Positions 22,557 to 36,051 of a DNA stretch of 64,000 nucleotides are shown one piece after another. The position numbers and the translations under genes were made by a program. The DNA comes from Dasyornis broadbenti. Taxonomy: Eukaryota; Chordata; Aves; Passeriformes; Dasyornithidae. The notes beneath the pieces are model-generated. The model did no database searches. It worked only from the letters and a program-made list of their open reading frames with translations, and was not told the DNA's origin. The DNA is taken from contig VZRN01003245.1 in NCBI GenBank assembly GCA_013397935.1, forward strand, positions 707,578 to 771,577, given 5' to 3'. Numbering within the stretch: position 1 is the stretch's first letter; the number at the start of each line of letters is the position of its first letter.

Positions 22557-25500
22557 TGGAGCAAGAATTAGGCTCTGGAGCAGATACATATCAGGTGTAG
22601 GTCTCTTGGCCACCTTCTGTCATTGATCTCCATGAAAATTCTGAGTTCTTGGCCATAAAATGTGTCGGAGTTTGACTCTACTATCCAACTTTCCTTTATT
22701 ACCGCCACATGTTACTTTTCCCAAACACCTTTTCCTTCTGTTTCTGGTAAGATGTCTTTATTGATAACCCTTTTTTTCTGCAGGAAAATTTAATTATGCT
22801 GACTCTTCTGGGCTTCAGCTCCATAGAAAAGGAGCTAACAGCATAAAATGATCTTCCATTGTTCTGTGCTATTATTTGTTCAGGAAATGGATGGCACATC
22901 TTTCACAGCTTCAGGTCAACTCAAGATATATGAAAGAGTTCAGTAGTATAGTAATTCTGTAAATTGTATAGGTTTTCCAAACCTTCTGGACTCACCTCCT
23001 TCTTCATCTCCTGAGCAGCCTTAACAAATTACTTTTTAAATTTGTATACCTCCTTGGTTTTTTTCCTTTTTCATAGGAATGCTGAGAGAGTCAAAACTTG
23101 TAAACTGCTCTGAACCTCGGATATAAGGTATTTTGTGTTTATTGTTACTTGAACACTTATTTAGCTCACACACTGAATTTGGATAGCAGTGTTCAAAATT
23201 ACCACCTAATTAATGGTCACACATTGCTCCGTTGGTCTCCTAGCTCTTTTATTTATTTAGCACATTAAGATATTGAGCATCACTGAAGAATTATAATGGT
23301 AAGGGGACGATAATATGATTTGTATGTTGCAATATAGGGAGTAAACTTTGTGAAAGAATCTGAGAACTTCCCACTGTGCTGATTAGGCATCAAACTGAAT
23401 AATTTTGGGGTAATTTGCATACAGTAAGTTATTGTAAATTGCATATCACTGAATCAGTGTTCTTCCATATTGTTGTTGGTTATATTCTATTCAGAGCTTC
23501 ACAGAAAGCTCTGACTTCTGCAACCTTTCCATTACTTCAATTTGTCCCAAAGCCAGGGAAAATTGTGATACGGTCGACTAATAAATTACCTGGACAATGA
23601 ACATATAAGCTAACAAATCAAATACTGCAGCACTGGTTTTGGTGTCACATAAGCATGCCATCTTGACGATACCCACTTAACTGTCCCTCTTTTGCCCCTA
23701 TATACATTGGCCATAATTAAATCCAATGAAATCCTCCCTGCCTCAAATTCTTCCCTTCCTATCTCGGCTTCTTAACATAGCAAACTGAATGTCTTGTTAT
23801 CACATGCAGCTTTTCCAGTTAGCATATAATTGCTCTCTGAAAATGAAGTGAATGCCTCTGCCTTCAAGAGAAACATCTATATATTTCCTTTTAAATTTCT
23901 TCATAACTTCTTTTTTTCCCCCTCTACATTAGACTGCAAGAAAAAATAACAAGCTTATAAAACACAGTCTATCACATTCCAAATTACTGAGTGCATCGCA
24001 TGCGATGTAAAACATCATGCTACTCATCCTTATTTCAACCCTGCCTGGAACACCCTCCTCATCTCTGTGTGACAGCCAGGCAGGTTTCCTCCAGCCAAAT
24101 CCCTCATGGAGGCTTGTTCCTTCCACAAGGCCCACAAATGTTAACCAGTGTCAGAGTGCTGCTGTCGTCACATCATAAAACTGAAAATGCACACATGCTC
24201 TAAGTTAGCACCATCCTCTGGCTCTCAAAGCACATGATTGCCCTGGTTATCTATTAAGACTGTAAGGTCCTTGCAGCAGGAGTAATGTTTTGTACAGCCA
24301 CATGAGTGTGTACACAGGGGTGAACACTGCATAGAGACACAAGCACACACCTTAATACAGATAACGCATCTTCTATTCCTTCTGCTTCTGATACTATAGT
24401 ATACAGCCTCTCTATAGTAAAGAAAAAGCATTTACAGACTTGATTCCCCATGTGGTGCCTTTACTTTAAATCTGGTATTAAATTTGCCAAGTTTGAAAAG
24501 GTTACTTGAGAACACAGACTAGTACCCAAACACTGAATGAAACACTTCTGAACCCTAAGGGTGTTCAAAGTTTCATGGTTTGGATCCATATCAAGTAAAA
24601 TCAAATGTCAGCTAATTATTTTAACTCTTGTCTAGATCAAATGTATTTAAGCCACATTGCTGAAGCAGTTTTAAGAGAATTGTTATGACTATTTGAAATC
24701 ACAAGAGAATCAACAGTACAAAATGAGTCTAGCCTGTTCCCCACAAGAATACAAGTTGTTCTGTAAGCAAGAGAAATTAGAGCATTTGATTTTCTGTGAT
24801 CTTACTGTCCTGCAGCCCATACCACAACTGCTCTCATTTGTGTCTTTCTTGTATACCCATTTGTTGGGTGTCTTTAAGCTCTTTTGAACCTGGGGCTTCA
24901 GCTCACCACGAGAACCTGGTATTTTTATGCTTCTGTAAAAACCAGGCTGAAATAGGCAAATGAATCCAAAACCAGCTGGAGAAAGAGGAGATCCTGGCAG
25001 AGAAACAAACAGTAGAAAAAGTCATTCCCTAAACATTTCTCTAGAGATCCAGGCTGACATTCACTCTGTCCCTAATATCACTTGCTATCTAGTCACTATG
25101 TCACTCTTTGGCAGTCTTTGGTCTTTTGAGCTCTCTGAATTCAGAAACTGGGCTTGCTGATATAATGGCCAGCTTAGTGTGGCTGCAGTCCCCTGACTGG
25201 GACTGTAGCCACAGCAATGCTGGTAACTGGATTTTAGTGCAAATCTAGCAGAAATATCTCCAAGACGCATCACTGCAAACATGAGATGTGCAGATGGGAC
25301 TCAGAGGAGGTGAGGAACTAAAAGACACTAGAAGCTGCACTTATTGCAAAATAGTACATTTCATAATCCTGAATTCAATTAATGCTCTGAAGATATCCCA
25401 AACATATCTCAATAAAATACACTTGTGCGTGGCATATGTCTTCAGGACACCAAGGGATGGAACAAAAAATACAGCCTTATAGATAAACCAATGCTACATA

Positions 25501-25719
25501 ATATACCAAAGTACCACGACTGTAACACTGTAAGATCACTATAGCCAAAAAACATCTGATGGGCTATAAACAAAAGCTGGCCAAGAAAAATAACTATTTT
25601 TCATTGAAACTTTGTAAAAGCAAAAACAAGTTTTAGGCAGAAAACTTCAATTAAGAAAAGAAAAAAAAAAATACTAGCTTGTTTCTAGTAATTATCTTTC
25701 AGAGAATTTAAAAATTCAA
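22557..25719. other. Intronic sequence without recognised features
   Basis: AT-rich unique sequence. The only structure I note is a perfect 14 bp palindrome, catcgcatgcgatg, at 23994-24007. Open frames here are short and lack recognisable domains. Confidence 0.6.
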
Positions 25720-26120
25720 GGTCAAAGGGGATTTTTATGAACAATTAGGCCAATGCCCTGTACAAAGAAGCCACAGAACTCCTGCTTTACTGAAACATAT
25801 CATTTAAGAAACCATTCAATCTTAATTTTTAAATTGTCAGTGGTAAGGAAACCACCACAATCTTTGTTAAGATATCATAGGGGCTAATCTCTTACACTGT
25901 TGAAAATGTGCAGTGGAATTCTGAACTTCAAGGACCAACCACTGGACCTTTTTATATCTTTGCCTGCCAGTTTGTTAACAGTTTGTCAATGTTTTTTTCC
26001 CAATGCAGACCCTCTGATCAGGTCAAGTCTTCTCATGGGTAAGATAAACAGAGCAAGATTCCAGAATGTCTCACCACAAGCAAAATAGCCAGTCCTTTGA
26101 TCAATCCCTTAAAATTTTAT
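25720..26120 (-). mobile_element. Ancient CR1-family LINE fragment (antisense)
   Basis: On the plus strand this reads as the reverse complement of an old CR1 3' region of the type common in turtles and crocodilians. Matching landmarks come in the right order: gccacagaactcctgc, then catatcatttaagaaaccat, then tcttaatttttaaattgtca, then accaccacaatctttgttaa, then gctaatctcttacactgttg, then ggaccaaccactggaccttt, then tatctttgcctgcc, then ctgatcaggtcaagtcttct, and finally ccagtcctttgatcaatccc. Divergence is much higher than in the other CR1 copies in the window, which suggests an insertion predating modern birds. No frame is intact. Confidence 0.75.
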
Positions 26121-28860
26121 CAACAGGCTTATGGATACTAAAAAAAAGCTCAGCATTGGAAAAGCAATTATACCAATGCGAAATAAGAAGTGATATAACT
26201 ACTCTAATTTTCCTAGATTTTACTATCCTGAAACATTCACGCATTATGTAAATTTTTTGACCAAAAATATACCATTTCTTAAGTACCGTGTTGCTCTGGC
26301 TAGGAAGCAGCCATTTCTTTTGTTATACAGGAGATCACCCAGTGTTCCTTCTCGGGTCACTGGGCTTTCACCACTTGGGATCATTTTCTCTGAACCTGTC
26401 CACAAATGAGAAAACACACATTCCTCACTCTTCCTCTGAAGGCAGATTAACTGTAGGGTGGTATGTCACTTCAATGAGTTTGGTATAAATCTCACCAAAT
26501 TTTGTTTGCAAGTAAGCAATTTTGCCTGGTTATTATGAAACCATTTCTTCATTTCCTTTGGAGGTCTTCATTATATTTTCAATATCAAAATTTTATGCTT
26601 AAACTACTTAAAATCACTTATCAGCTCATCTCATTATCTTATTATTAATATAATGTCCTTCCAGTTATTCTAGCATAGGCTTCCAAAAGACTTGTCTTCA
26701 TTCCATCTGTACTCAAAAGACAGCAGCCTTTTATTCCACTTACAAATCAAAACATTTTACTGTTGCTACACAGCTCTCCAGCTGAATACCTTCAGAATTT
26801 TCTGTATGGTTTTCACCACCACCATAACATGGAGAATCACTATAAGGAGTGGTTTGATATTATTCTACTTCAGCTCACTGGCAAGCCTCAAGAAACCACC
26901 TACATGTTGAGATATCTTGCAATATTTAGTGACTCTAGGCATTAGCACCATTGTATACTGACTACCAAGTTTAGAAGTCTACTTTACTAATAAAATGACA
27001 CGTATTTTGGTTTCAGGATGCTTGGTTACTGAGATGTTTTGAGAACATTATTGATTTTCTTTCCAGCTGGGATGAACTGCTACTAACAGCGGTATCTTGG
27101 CCATCTTTCTTCATTTGACCATCTGGAGCTTTTAAAGGTATCTCTCATCATTTACTTACTGGATACTTACTGTCATCTGGAAAAGTTTAACTCCTCTAGT
27201 CCTCTTCTGTCCACTGTTCACAAATTGTTCTACTAATCCTCACTTGCCTTAACTTGACTGAATGCTGCTTCCTTCTTCTACTTGTGATGTGAATTCTCCT
27301 CCACAGTTTCTCTCCATTCAGTTCCTAGACATTTTCTCTTTCCCTGAAAAATGGTGCAGTCTGGTTGCTCTGACCTCTTGCATTTCCCCAATGTTCCCCA
27401 CTGTTGGTACTTTTCTTTCCAGTACAGAAATCCAGAGCTGCCACCAATTTACATTTTATCCATGGGAAGTTCATTCTGTCTACTTAGAATTTCCATCTCA
27501 GGATGGAAAAAAAAAATACAGAACATCTGTTGCAGGTCACAAACACCATCCCATCACCTGCCTTCCTAAAAACAACAGAAATAGAGAGGAAAGTGTCATA
27601 CTCCCTGTTGCAATGTCCTAGGAAATATTAGCTTTTATTGATATTTTCTGTTCACAGATTCACCAGTTTTATTCTAGGTCTTCCTGCTATGACTGAGAGT
27701 AATTCAACACACACACTCGAAACACTGGTGATAAAGTGTCCAAGCATCACAACCACAGAGTGTACTCAGAGACAAAAGAACAGGTAAAATAAACTAAAAA
27801 ATGCCCTCCTTCATTGTGCTCATGCAAATGGGACAGCTAAAGAGACAGTTCAGAAAAATAAAACCCAACAACCATGTCTTACCAACCAACTGGTTCACAA
27901 ATACCACTCACAGGTCATTTATTTTGAAGCCTAATTCCCCACCCATTCCGTACCAAGTACTCATACTTGGTATTCAAAAGTCTTACATGATGCACATTCA
28001 TGTGTTATGTTGCCAATCCCAATTCTGAGTTTTAATTTATAGGCCAATCCATTTCAGATATAGTAAGAAATTGCATTACTCCAACAAATGAAGCAGCCAC
28101 TTCCTTTAATCAGCTGAAGTTGTTGATTTGTAAAGTGGCTACTTTAGTTGTCATCACTCTGAGGAGGGTCCTTCCAAGATGATCCCTGTTCCTTCTCCTT
28201 ATGAGTTGATAGATTGATGCTTTTTCAGAAACCCTGTAGTCTAACAGTACTGAAACATGGACAATACTTGCCCATTAGCTGTACTGTTCGCACAGCTCTG
28301 GGCAGTTTCGTTTACTCCAAATCTCAAAAGTCTTTTTCTTATCTGGCATCTTCAATCTCTGTAAAATATCCACAATAAAGCTTTGCATAAACTCCCATCG
28401 TGTTTTAGGATACTTTATAAGCCCTAGATAATATAATGAAATGTCAGTAGCTTCATGCATAGTAACCTCAAGAAACTCCAATCATAAAACTCAAGAGAAT
28501 TTTTAACATGCAGTACTTTTGAAGACTAACTTATCATCCAAATGTTTTTATTTAAGTTTTACATTAATTACATTTTGTGCTTTTTACAGGTCTATAGAGA
28601 AAAATGTAGAAATCCCCCAAAACCACTCCTTTAAAATAAGCTGCTGTTCTTCCTCAAACCCCAGCAATTCTGACAGGGAGGAAGAGCACCACAATCATTA
28701 CCTTAGGCAACAGTACAGATTATTTATATCTGATGAAAACTGCACAAATCAACTGATGGGACAGAGGCCAGACTCCCAGCCTGCTCTACCCCTCAGATCT
28801 ACCCCAATGTTTGACTGTCTCTGAAATGCCCTTCATGTAGTGATGGGGCTCTTCTGTCTT
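26121..28860. other. Intronic sequence without recognised features
   Basis: Unique AT-rich sequence. An open frame at 27262-27621 (plus) is rich in Ser, Phe and Pro and looks like translated pyrimidine-rich noncoding DNA. I see no exon or repeat family. Confidence 0.55.
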
Positions 28861-30010
28861 AGTGACTGTGGAAGGATGGCTGGGGATAAAAAAAGAGAAA
28901 ACTGAGAAATTACTTTCACATCCTAACAGAAGTCGTAACGCTGTGGAAATTAGAGGGTGAAATAGTTGCTACTGCCTGGTTGGAATGCGGATAGCATGCT
29001 CCACAATGATTCCCCATACACATGATCTGCAACCAGGGATGGAACCGAGGGTGGAGCACGGTGGAGACACCACAGCCAGGCTCTGTAGAAATCCTTGTGG
29101 GGAGAGGAACTCCATGGTACTCTGTAGCTGATAAACTGCACAGCACCTATCAGCCAGGGGAGATAGGAGATGTCCTGCTGCTGAGTAAACAACTGTGGTG
29201 AAATCACTCTCCTCAGATGAACTCAAATCATTATAACCTAATTATAATATTAACACACACCTGCATCCAAAGTTACCCAACTCCAAGGTATGACCACCCC
29301 TCACTGAATATGTGCTTGATTTTCTTTTTTTCTACTGTGTCTTTAAAAGCAAAGCAAGATAGTTTTACACCAGATAGTAACAAAGGTATGTATTACTAGA
29401 GCCACTCAAGCTTCACCTAAATATAAAGTTGAGAATAGGGAAAAGTCAGGGGAGATTCCATCGTAACACTGCTGGGATCAGTCAACAGGCTGAATAAGTC
29501 TTCTCCCCCACATAGGGATGCCTGTTGGGTAAGAGCCATACTCTATGCACACTGAATGTTTTTATTGGGGATTAGAGATATTGTTTTGAATACATTTTTG
29601 CAGTCAGATCACTGGCAAGCCTTGAACCTTAACCTGTCACAATTTTATATTAATAAAGAGTGTTATTGTGTAAACTGTTTGTGTGACTCCTTCATGAGCA
29701 CAAGCAGTCACTGGCAGCAGGTAACATAACCAAATAAAGTGGGAAGATCCACTGAGGGGCCTCCTTTTTGCTGTTGGTGTCTGTCCCTGCCTAAGTCAAT
29801 TGTAAAACCCTCTGATCCAGCAGGACTGTCCAGTGAAGGGTCCCTCTAATGGGACACTGACAGACTGGTTACAGGGTCTTGGCTTTCGTGGGATGATGGC
29901 AGACAAATACTAAGGGTCAAAGAAATCTCCACTTTTCAGGTGACAGTGGCCCAGCAGGCTGGTTTCAATTAGGGGGCAGCTACAGCTCCCTTCCACCAGG
30001 CCACCACACA
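28860..30010 (+). mobile_element. Possible decayed LTR-type insertion
   Basis: This stretch is richer in G and C than its neighbours and differs in texture from the surrounding intron. It contains a poly-A-signal context (ttaataaagagtgttattgt at about 29651), followed by a gtttgtgtgactccttcatg stretch resembling the R/U5 part of avian retroviral-type LTRs. I could not define clean TG...CA ends, a target-site duplication, a primer-binding site or any gag/pol frame. An old solo LTR is one reading; unique intron is the other. Confidence 0.25.
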
Positions 30011-30450
30011 GTCACTCACCAGTCTTGGCTCTGCTGCAGAAGTGAAGCACAAAGGAGTGTGTCTACTAAAAACCCTGGCTGCTCAGACAGGGAGTACTGT
30101 GCTTGTACAGAGCTGACCTTAAGCCATCTACAGCAGAGATTGTGGGTTTTCAAAACCAATGACTGTGTCCTCCCAAAGAGGTTTTGAAAAACCACATTCC
30201 TCAGCTGAGGCTTTATCTCTTTTTCGCTAACATGTACTATGTATAAGAGACAGGAGCTCCTTCTAGGCTTTGTATGTGGGAAGACATATGTGGGGAAGAC
30301 AGTACACAAAAATCACCATGTTTCCCAGCTTATTTCAAGTGGGAATTTTATTTGCCTTCCATTGAAAATAAATTTCATTGGGAAGCATGAGCAGATGTTC
30401 AAACAGGGTCTGGTAGTTACACTTCTAATACAGAAAAATAGACGTGCTTC

Positions 30451-30489
30451 TTCTAGAAGCTAGAAGTCTAGAAGTCTAGAAGCTAGACT
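30451..30489. repeat. Short direct and inverted repeat cluster
   Basis: The words tctagaagctagaagtctag and gaagtctagaagctagac form a small cluster built from tctagaag units. It is rich in TCTAGA palindromes and repeats every 10 bp. It is probably a local slippage product. Confidence 0.7.
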
Positions 30490-32550
30490 TACTATCTTGG
30501 ACCAACTCTTTTTATCTAGTGCTGGTGTGAAAGCTGTAAAGGGAAACAAAACTTAAAACAACAAATGCTCCTTTACTCTTTCCTCCTAACACCATGCTGG
30601 TGGGGAGGCCTGGCCAGTGGAGTACACAAGGCAGTATTTTCTCACCTCTCATGTGGTTAAAATTCACTTGAACTCCATTCTCAGACTTTTCCATTTTGGA
30701 TTCCCTTGCTATAGTCATTCAGAAATGCACAGGCTGTCACAGCCTATTCCTTAATTACAAAATTCCACAGAAATGCATTTTTCCCATGTACATATTCTGT
30801 GCCACTATCTGATAGCACACTCAACAGCAAATTTCATCCAGCCTACTGCTGCTGCAAATCAACATCTGGGAGACAAATCCTATTGGAACAAAGTCCTAGA
30901 CATTTTTAAAAATTCACTTTTTTCCAAGTCTTTCAATATCTAGAATATTTCAACTAGCTGCTGTGAATAAGATTCATCTTTAGCATGCAGGTGAATAAAC
31001 AGACATTTAATTTTTCCCCTTTGATGGTGGGTTTACTTTGTCTTCCATTGTAAGCTATAACTTTTCGAAGCACTAAAAACTGCAGAGATCCAATATAGAG
31101 GCATTCCAACAAAAACACAGTTCCAAACCCAGATCCACCCAAACCACTGAAGAAAAAACATTATTGGCAGCACTGAAGCTATAGATATGAAGATCCAGAA
31201 CTCTGCTTTAGACACAAAGTACAATGACATACAAGAAGACTTTATGCATGATGGATGATATTTCACTTTACCTTTTTATACTTTTACTGAATTCCTAAAA
31301 AGGTAGAAAAGACTGAGGACCAGGAAAAAAAAAGTAGTTAGAGAAAGAGTTTATGCAAAGTCTTTCTTTTCACTTCCTGGAAGATGAAATGAAACATATT
31401 TTAAGTCATAGATACCAAATCTGGACTCTGAAGCTAGGCAACCCATACAGAAATCCCAGCAGAAATAAACAGAGGCAAAGACTAAGTAGTTATTTTCATT
31501 GTTATATTAGGTACCACTAAACTAAAGGCTACACTTTAACTATTGATAGTCACGTTTTATTATTCAACAGAACTGGCACATAAAGGAAACTACAAAGGAA
31601 GCAAATAAATGCTTGGTTTCAATTGTGAATGTGTAACAGTGAAGAACATTATTTTTCCAGATTATACAGCAGTGAATACACTGCCTAATGTTTCATAAAC
31701 ACCAAACATCTGAAATAGTGAACGGCATGTAAATGGAGGTTTTGCTTTTTTCATTTTTAAGAACACTGTTAAATAGAAAGGTACAGAAAGTGGTAGCTTC
31801 TAGGAATGAACAAATGCAAGGTTTAGACAGCTGTGAATAGTCTGGAAGATTTAATGTCTTTAGATATAAGTAGCTAAGTAGGAAACTTTAAAATGCATGT
31901 AAGATTATATTCACAGGATCACTTTTGCAGGAGAAATGTTGCACAGGTCTTTACCTTGAGCAAAGGTAGCTCTGACCTAAGCTTCAGTGAGAGCCTGTAC
32001 AAGTAGATTTGCCATATATCCAAGCCTGATGGAAGCAGCCTGGGTTTCAGGTTAGGCATTATAGGTTGAAAATGACACTTGGACCACACAGAAGTAAAAT
32101 TGATCCTCACAGTATTGCAGAGGACTAAGCTGGTAGTTTCCTGGTAGACATGATTTGTCTGAAGAGAAACTGAATTGGGTACTGTGTAGACACAGCACTG
32201 CACTTCCTCAGAACAGCAGCTGGCAGAGAGTAGATAATGATTCTGCCTGTACTGAAAAACTGATAGCACTTAAAGTTCCAGGCTGGTTTCTTGGGCTGAA
32301 TCTATTACAACTCAAGTGGAATTTTTGTCAAAATTTTCCTAAAGCACTAGGTAGAGAGAAAATACTGTCTTATCCTTGCCCAGGAAGGAAATTCAAAGCT
32401 AGATGGATGCTGTGGTTACTCCAAGAGTTACTCAGTTTCTGTAAGTCCAGGACTCCAAGTGGCATCACAATGCTCCTGAGTAGTTAAACTAAGGCACAGC
32501 CATTTCAAGCCCCAACCAGACAAAGCCCAACTAACCTGGTCTGGCATCAC
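30490..32550. other. Intronic sequence without recognised features
   Basis: AT-rich sequence with no repeat or exon that I can support. Short frames at 31919-32269 (minus) and 32155-32487 (plus) overlap each other and look like noncoding DNA. Confidence 0.55.
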
Positions 32551-32638
32551 ACCTGACCCTGCTTTGAGCAGGAGATTGCTAGGGGAAGTCCTGCCAGAGA
32601 GGTCACTTCCAGGCGGACTCACCCTGGCGTCCTATGAC
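32550..32638 (+). mobile_element. CR1 LINE 3'-end fragment
   Basis: A CR1 terminus in plus orientation. It reads ctgaccctgctttgagcagg, then agattgctaggggaagtcct, then gagaggtcacttccaggcgg and a tail around cgtcctatgacctg. The gagcagg-to-cacttcca layout matches the avian CR1 3' end. It is degraded and noncoding. Confidence 0.6.
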
Positions 32639-34790
32639 CTGCGTGTGAAGCATCAAATTTCACTTTTTGCCTGAAGAAGGAGGCAGCTTGAGCTACATGA
32701 TGTGCAATACACTTTGGTGGAGGAGGAACAGATAAAACCCGCATGGAGATATGCAAAGTTTTCTGGACATCCAGGTATATTCCTTTAAACAGGAGTTCCC
32801 ATGGAGGGAGACAAGTATCAATGAATGAAATAGAAACAAAACATTTTGGAAATGTGCTGTAACTGCAAATAAGGTAACAAAAATGATATTTTCACAGCTA
32901 AAAGTACCCTTTTCCACAAAAAGTGAGTTATCTTAAGAGACAAAAATTACTCACCAGAGGAAAAGACCTACAGGTAGCAATGCAGCTCAGCTCAAATGAG
33001 AAGAAATTCAGAAAAGAGGAAGACAATACCCACTACTGGCCAATAACCCACACCATATGCCCCCAAAGATACTTTCTGAAGAGTAGAGACACATTAGTTA
33101 TAAATCACACATAGTCTCATACTTCAGGGCCCACCAATAACCTTAGAAGGTTACCAACTTTAACCTGCAACCAGCACATATAGTTTCCCAAGAATGAAGG
33201 AAAATTATTTTTCTTCCTCTGAATGATCAGAGACTGACCATAATGAGGGGGCAATAATATGCTAGATCAAAACTCGTATCTAATTTATATATGTCTCCAA
33301 CATACTCAGAGTCTAGCTAGTTATCAGATTACACACAGAAAGGAATTTTCTTCCATCAAATCAGCTCAGACTTGCAGCATGTGGCGTGGTTTACTAGCTA
33401 TCTCTGTCTGGGCAGCTTTCATTTAGTTAATTCTCACTTTTCCAAAGACCCAAAGTGTTTTGTGGCTGCTTGGTCACTGCTGTAGTCTGTGACACACAGT
33501 TTAGTAACCTTTGAACTGGAGTGCTTTGTGCCATTTTGAATCTTTAGTCTGCATACCTCTGAGTAAAAGGTACTAATACTTGTCAATGTATTTTAATAAC
33601 AGTCCTTCCTGGTCATTATAAAAGAAATTATGATATGCTAATCACTTTGGGTTTTTTTCCTTTTAATTACAAATGCTATACCTCTGAGAGGAGGAATGAA
33701 CTAGTTAAGGGAGCCCTCAGCTTAGGATAAGACACACCTAGATTCAAGCAATAATTCGGGCAAAGCTGTTTTTATAACTTGGGTAAATAACTTAGCCTTT
33801 CTTTCACTTTTTCTTAAAAGTGAGAGAAGGACTTTACTATCTCTGAATAAAAGGCAAATCAGTGGCTTAAAGTAGGAAGTTACATGGGCTTATATTTTAT
33901 TTTTAAAAGAGAGGGAGAGAAGAGTTCAATCTATTAAAAACAGAACAATTTTATTTCTGGAGCATTTCATAAAAGAGAAGTGATTTCTCCAAAGCTCTCC
34001 CATCAGATCACAAAACATTTCATCTTAGAAATCACTACTTGTAAAATTTACACAAGCCACAGAAAAAAACAGCTATTGAAAAATGCAGAAAAATTTTCAA
34101 ATGAGGCACTGAAAACCTGGCAGCTAAACAGATATTCAAACAGGTATTTATTTTCAACACTGCAGCATATGAAGAGACTCAAATAATTTCAACTAAGACA
34201 GCAGCAGCCAGGAACACTCCAGCTGTAAGTCTGCTGGTACAGTTCTCTGAATGATAAGTGTTTGTTGGTAGCTTTCCAGAATGAAAGGATGGTATAGTAC
34301 AGCCTTGGTGCAACTATGGTCTTTAATTCAACTTGCTAAGTCATATCATGATTACAACTCTCATTACGAGACTTTTTGTAACATGTAAAGCTGCAGCTGA
34401 GAATTATAAGGACATTTCCATCTCTACCACCAGAGGCATATTTTCAGGAAGTCATAACACTTTTTATTCCTCTGAAAAAACATCATTAAACACATTTATA
34501 TTTAAAGGTATATTTAAACATTTAACTACTTAAAATGAAACTTCAAGATACATAATCTCTATGGTATTGGGGTTTCTGTTTGTTTGCATTTATTATTTTT
34601 CTGACATTGTGACACATACAGAAAACAGGCTATCCTAACCTGAAGTATATTTTTTAATAATGGGATAAATGATGCAGTTAGAATACTCTTCAAAGTACAG
34701 TTCCTCTCCAAAGCACGACTGCTAAACCAACACAGTGGTGCTCCACAGCGGAGTCTCAAGCACTTGCCAGAATAGTTTGCTCAAGTTATG
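32639..34790. other. Intronic sequence without recognised features
   Basis: AT-rich unique intron. I found no repeats, exons or conserved-looking motifs to report. Confidence 0.55.
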
Positions 34791-34791
34791 A

Positions 34792-34830
34792 GCACGTGTG
34801 TGCATATGTGTACATGCACACGTATACACA
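34792..34830. repeat. Perfect 39-nt purine-pyrimidine alternation with inverted repeat
   Basis: Every base from 34792 to 34830 alternates purine and pyrimidine without a break, mixing GT, GC, AT and AC steps. Within it, gtgtgcat and atgcacac form 8 bp inverted arms around an 8 bp centre. Such tracts can adopt left-handed Z-DNA or a cruciform; this is a prediction from sequence only. Confidence 0.85.
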
Positions 34831-36008
34831 ACCATTTATACTCCCCGCCAAAACCAACCCTACAAAACAACTAATTAAACAATGTCATAAAAAGGTCTTG
34901 TATTTCCCTCAAAGATTTTGTACTCCCTGTGCTTTCTATTAAACCACTTTAGAAAACATGGCCTTCATAAGTAAAAGATGCAAGTAAAAGCAGGATTTAG
35001 GTTGCAATCTTATTTCACTATTCTTTAAGTATACAAGAATTTTTTGTCACAAAGTTGACTTTGCAAAGCCAACAAGACAAACAAACACCTTTTAACACCA
35101 TGGAGTTATAATGACAGATAATGCATGCAAGACAATTCCATAGAAGACCTTATCTTATAAAAGATTTTTTATATTTACAAGGTTATATTATCTATTTTCT
35201 AAAATTTGAAATATAATCATGATGCTTCAACATAGTACTGTCCACTGTTACACAAACACTTATTTTCAGCAGCTAATAGTACAATCACTAAGATACACCA
35301 TAACATAAACATGACCATAAACCATAAACAACTCCTAATTTTCATGTCTCTTATGCCTAGCAAGTAACATCACTATCTCCTTACAGTCAGGATCATGGGA
35401 CAAGACTCGATGGTCCAACTCACTAAGATCAAGCACCTGACATCAGTTCCATGAAGGGAGAAGGGTGGAAGCATCAAGCCCTGTACAAACAGCAACTGCC
35501 AGTGCCTCCACATGGAGCTGTAAACTCCCGTGTCTGCACCACTGCCTCCACACCAGGCATCACAGGCAGCCAGCAATGAGAAATTTGTGATTACAGACAA
35601 CCCTTTACCTGCCTCCAGCTACTACCTCTTTCCACCTGAGCAGCAGCATTGGCCCATGTGATTCTCACCCTGAATTTGAGGCACATCAAAATCCAAGTTA
35701 ACTTTGGGGCTGTTTTCCTTTCAAAAAAACTTATCTTACATCTGCCTGAATATAAAATGAAACAGATAAATATCTGATTACAATAAAAGATAAAGTAGAT
35801 TATTTAGAATTACCATGGCAAATCCAGGAGAGATTATCATGTGTGATTATCAGAGTCAAATATTTCATTGCAGCCAGAGGAGAAAACTGTCTGCAAGATT
35901 TCTGTAAGGATTGTTTGATGATGCAGGGCAGTCAGGTCAGAATAGGATTCTGGAGAAAACATATCAAATCTCCTGCGAAGAGGGAATGAAAGGGGAGAGG
36001 GAATAGGG

Positions 36009-36051
36009 ATATATATATATATATATATACATATATATATTTATATATATA
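36009..36051. repeat. (TA)n microsatellite
   Basis: A nearly pure TA dinucleotide tract of about 43 bp, with single C and T interruptions near 36030 and 36041. It is likely length-polymorphic. Confidence 0.95.

Noticed and set aside
23994..24007. Perfect 14 bp palindrome catcgcatgcgatg
   Set aside because: One such palindrome in 64 kb is compatible with chance and no known binding site is matched.
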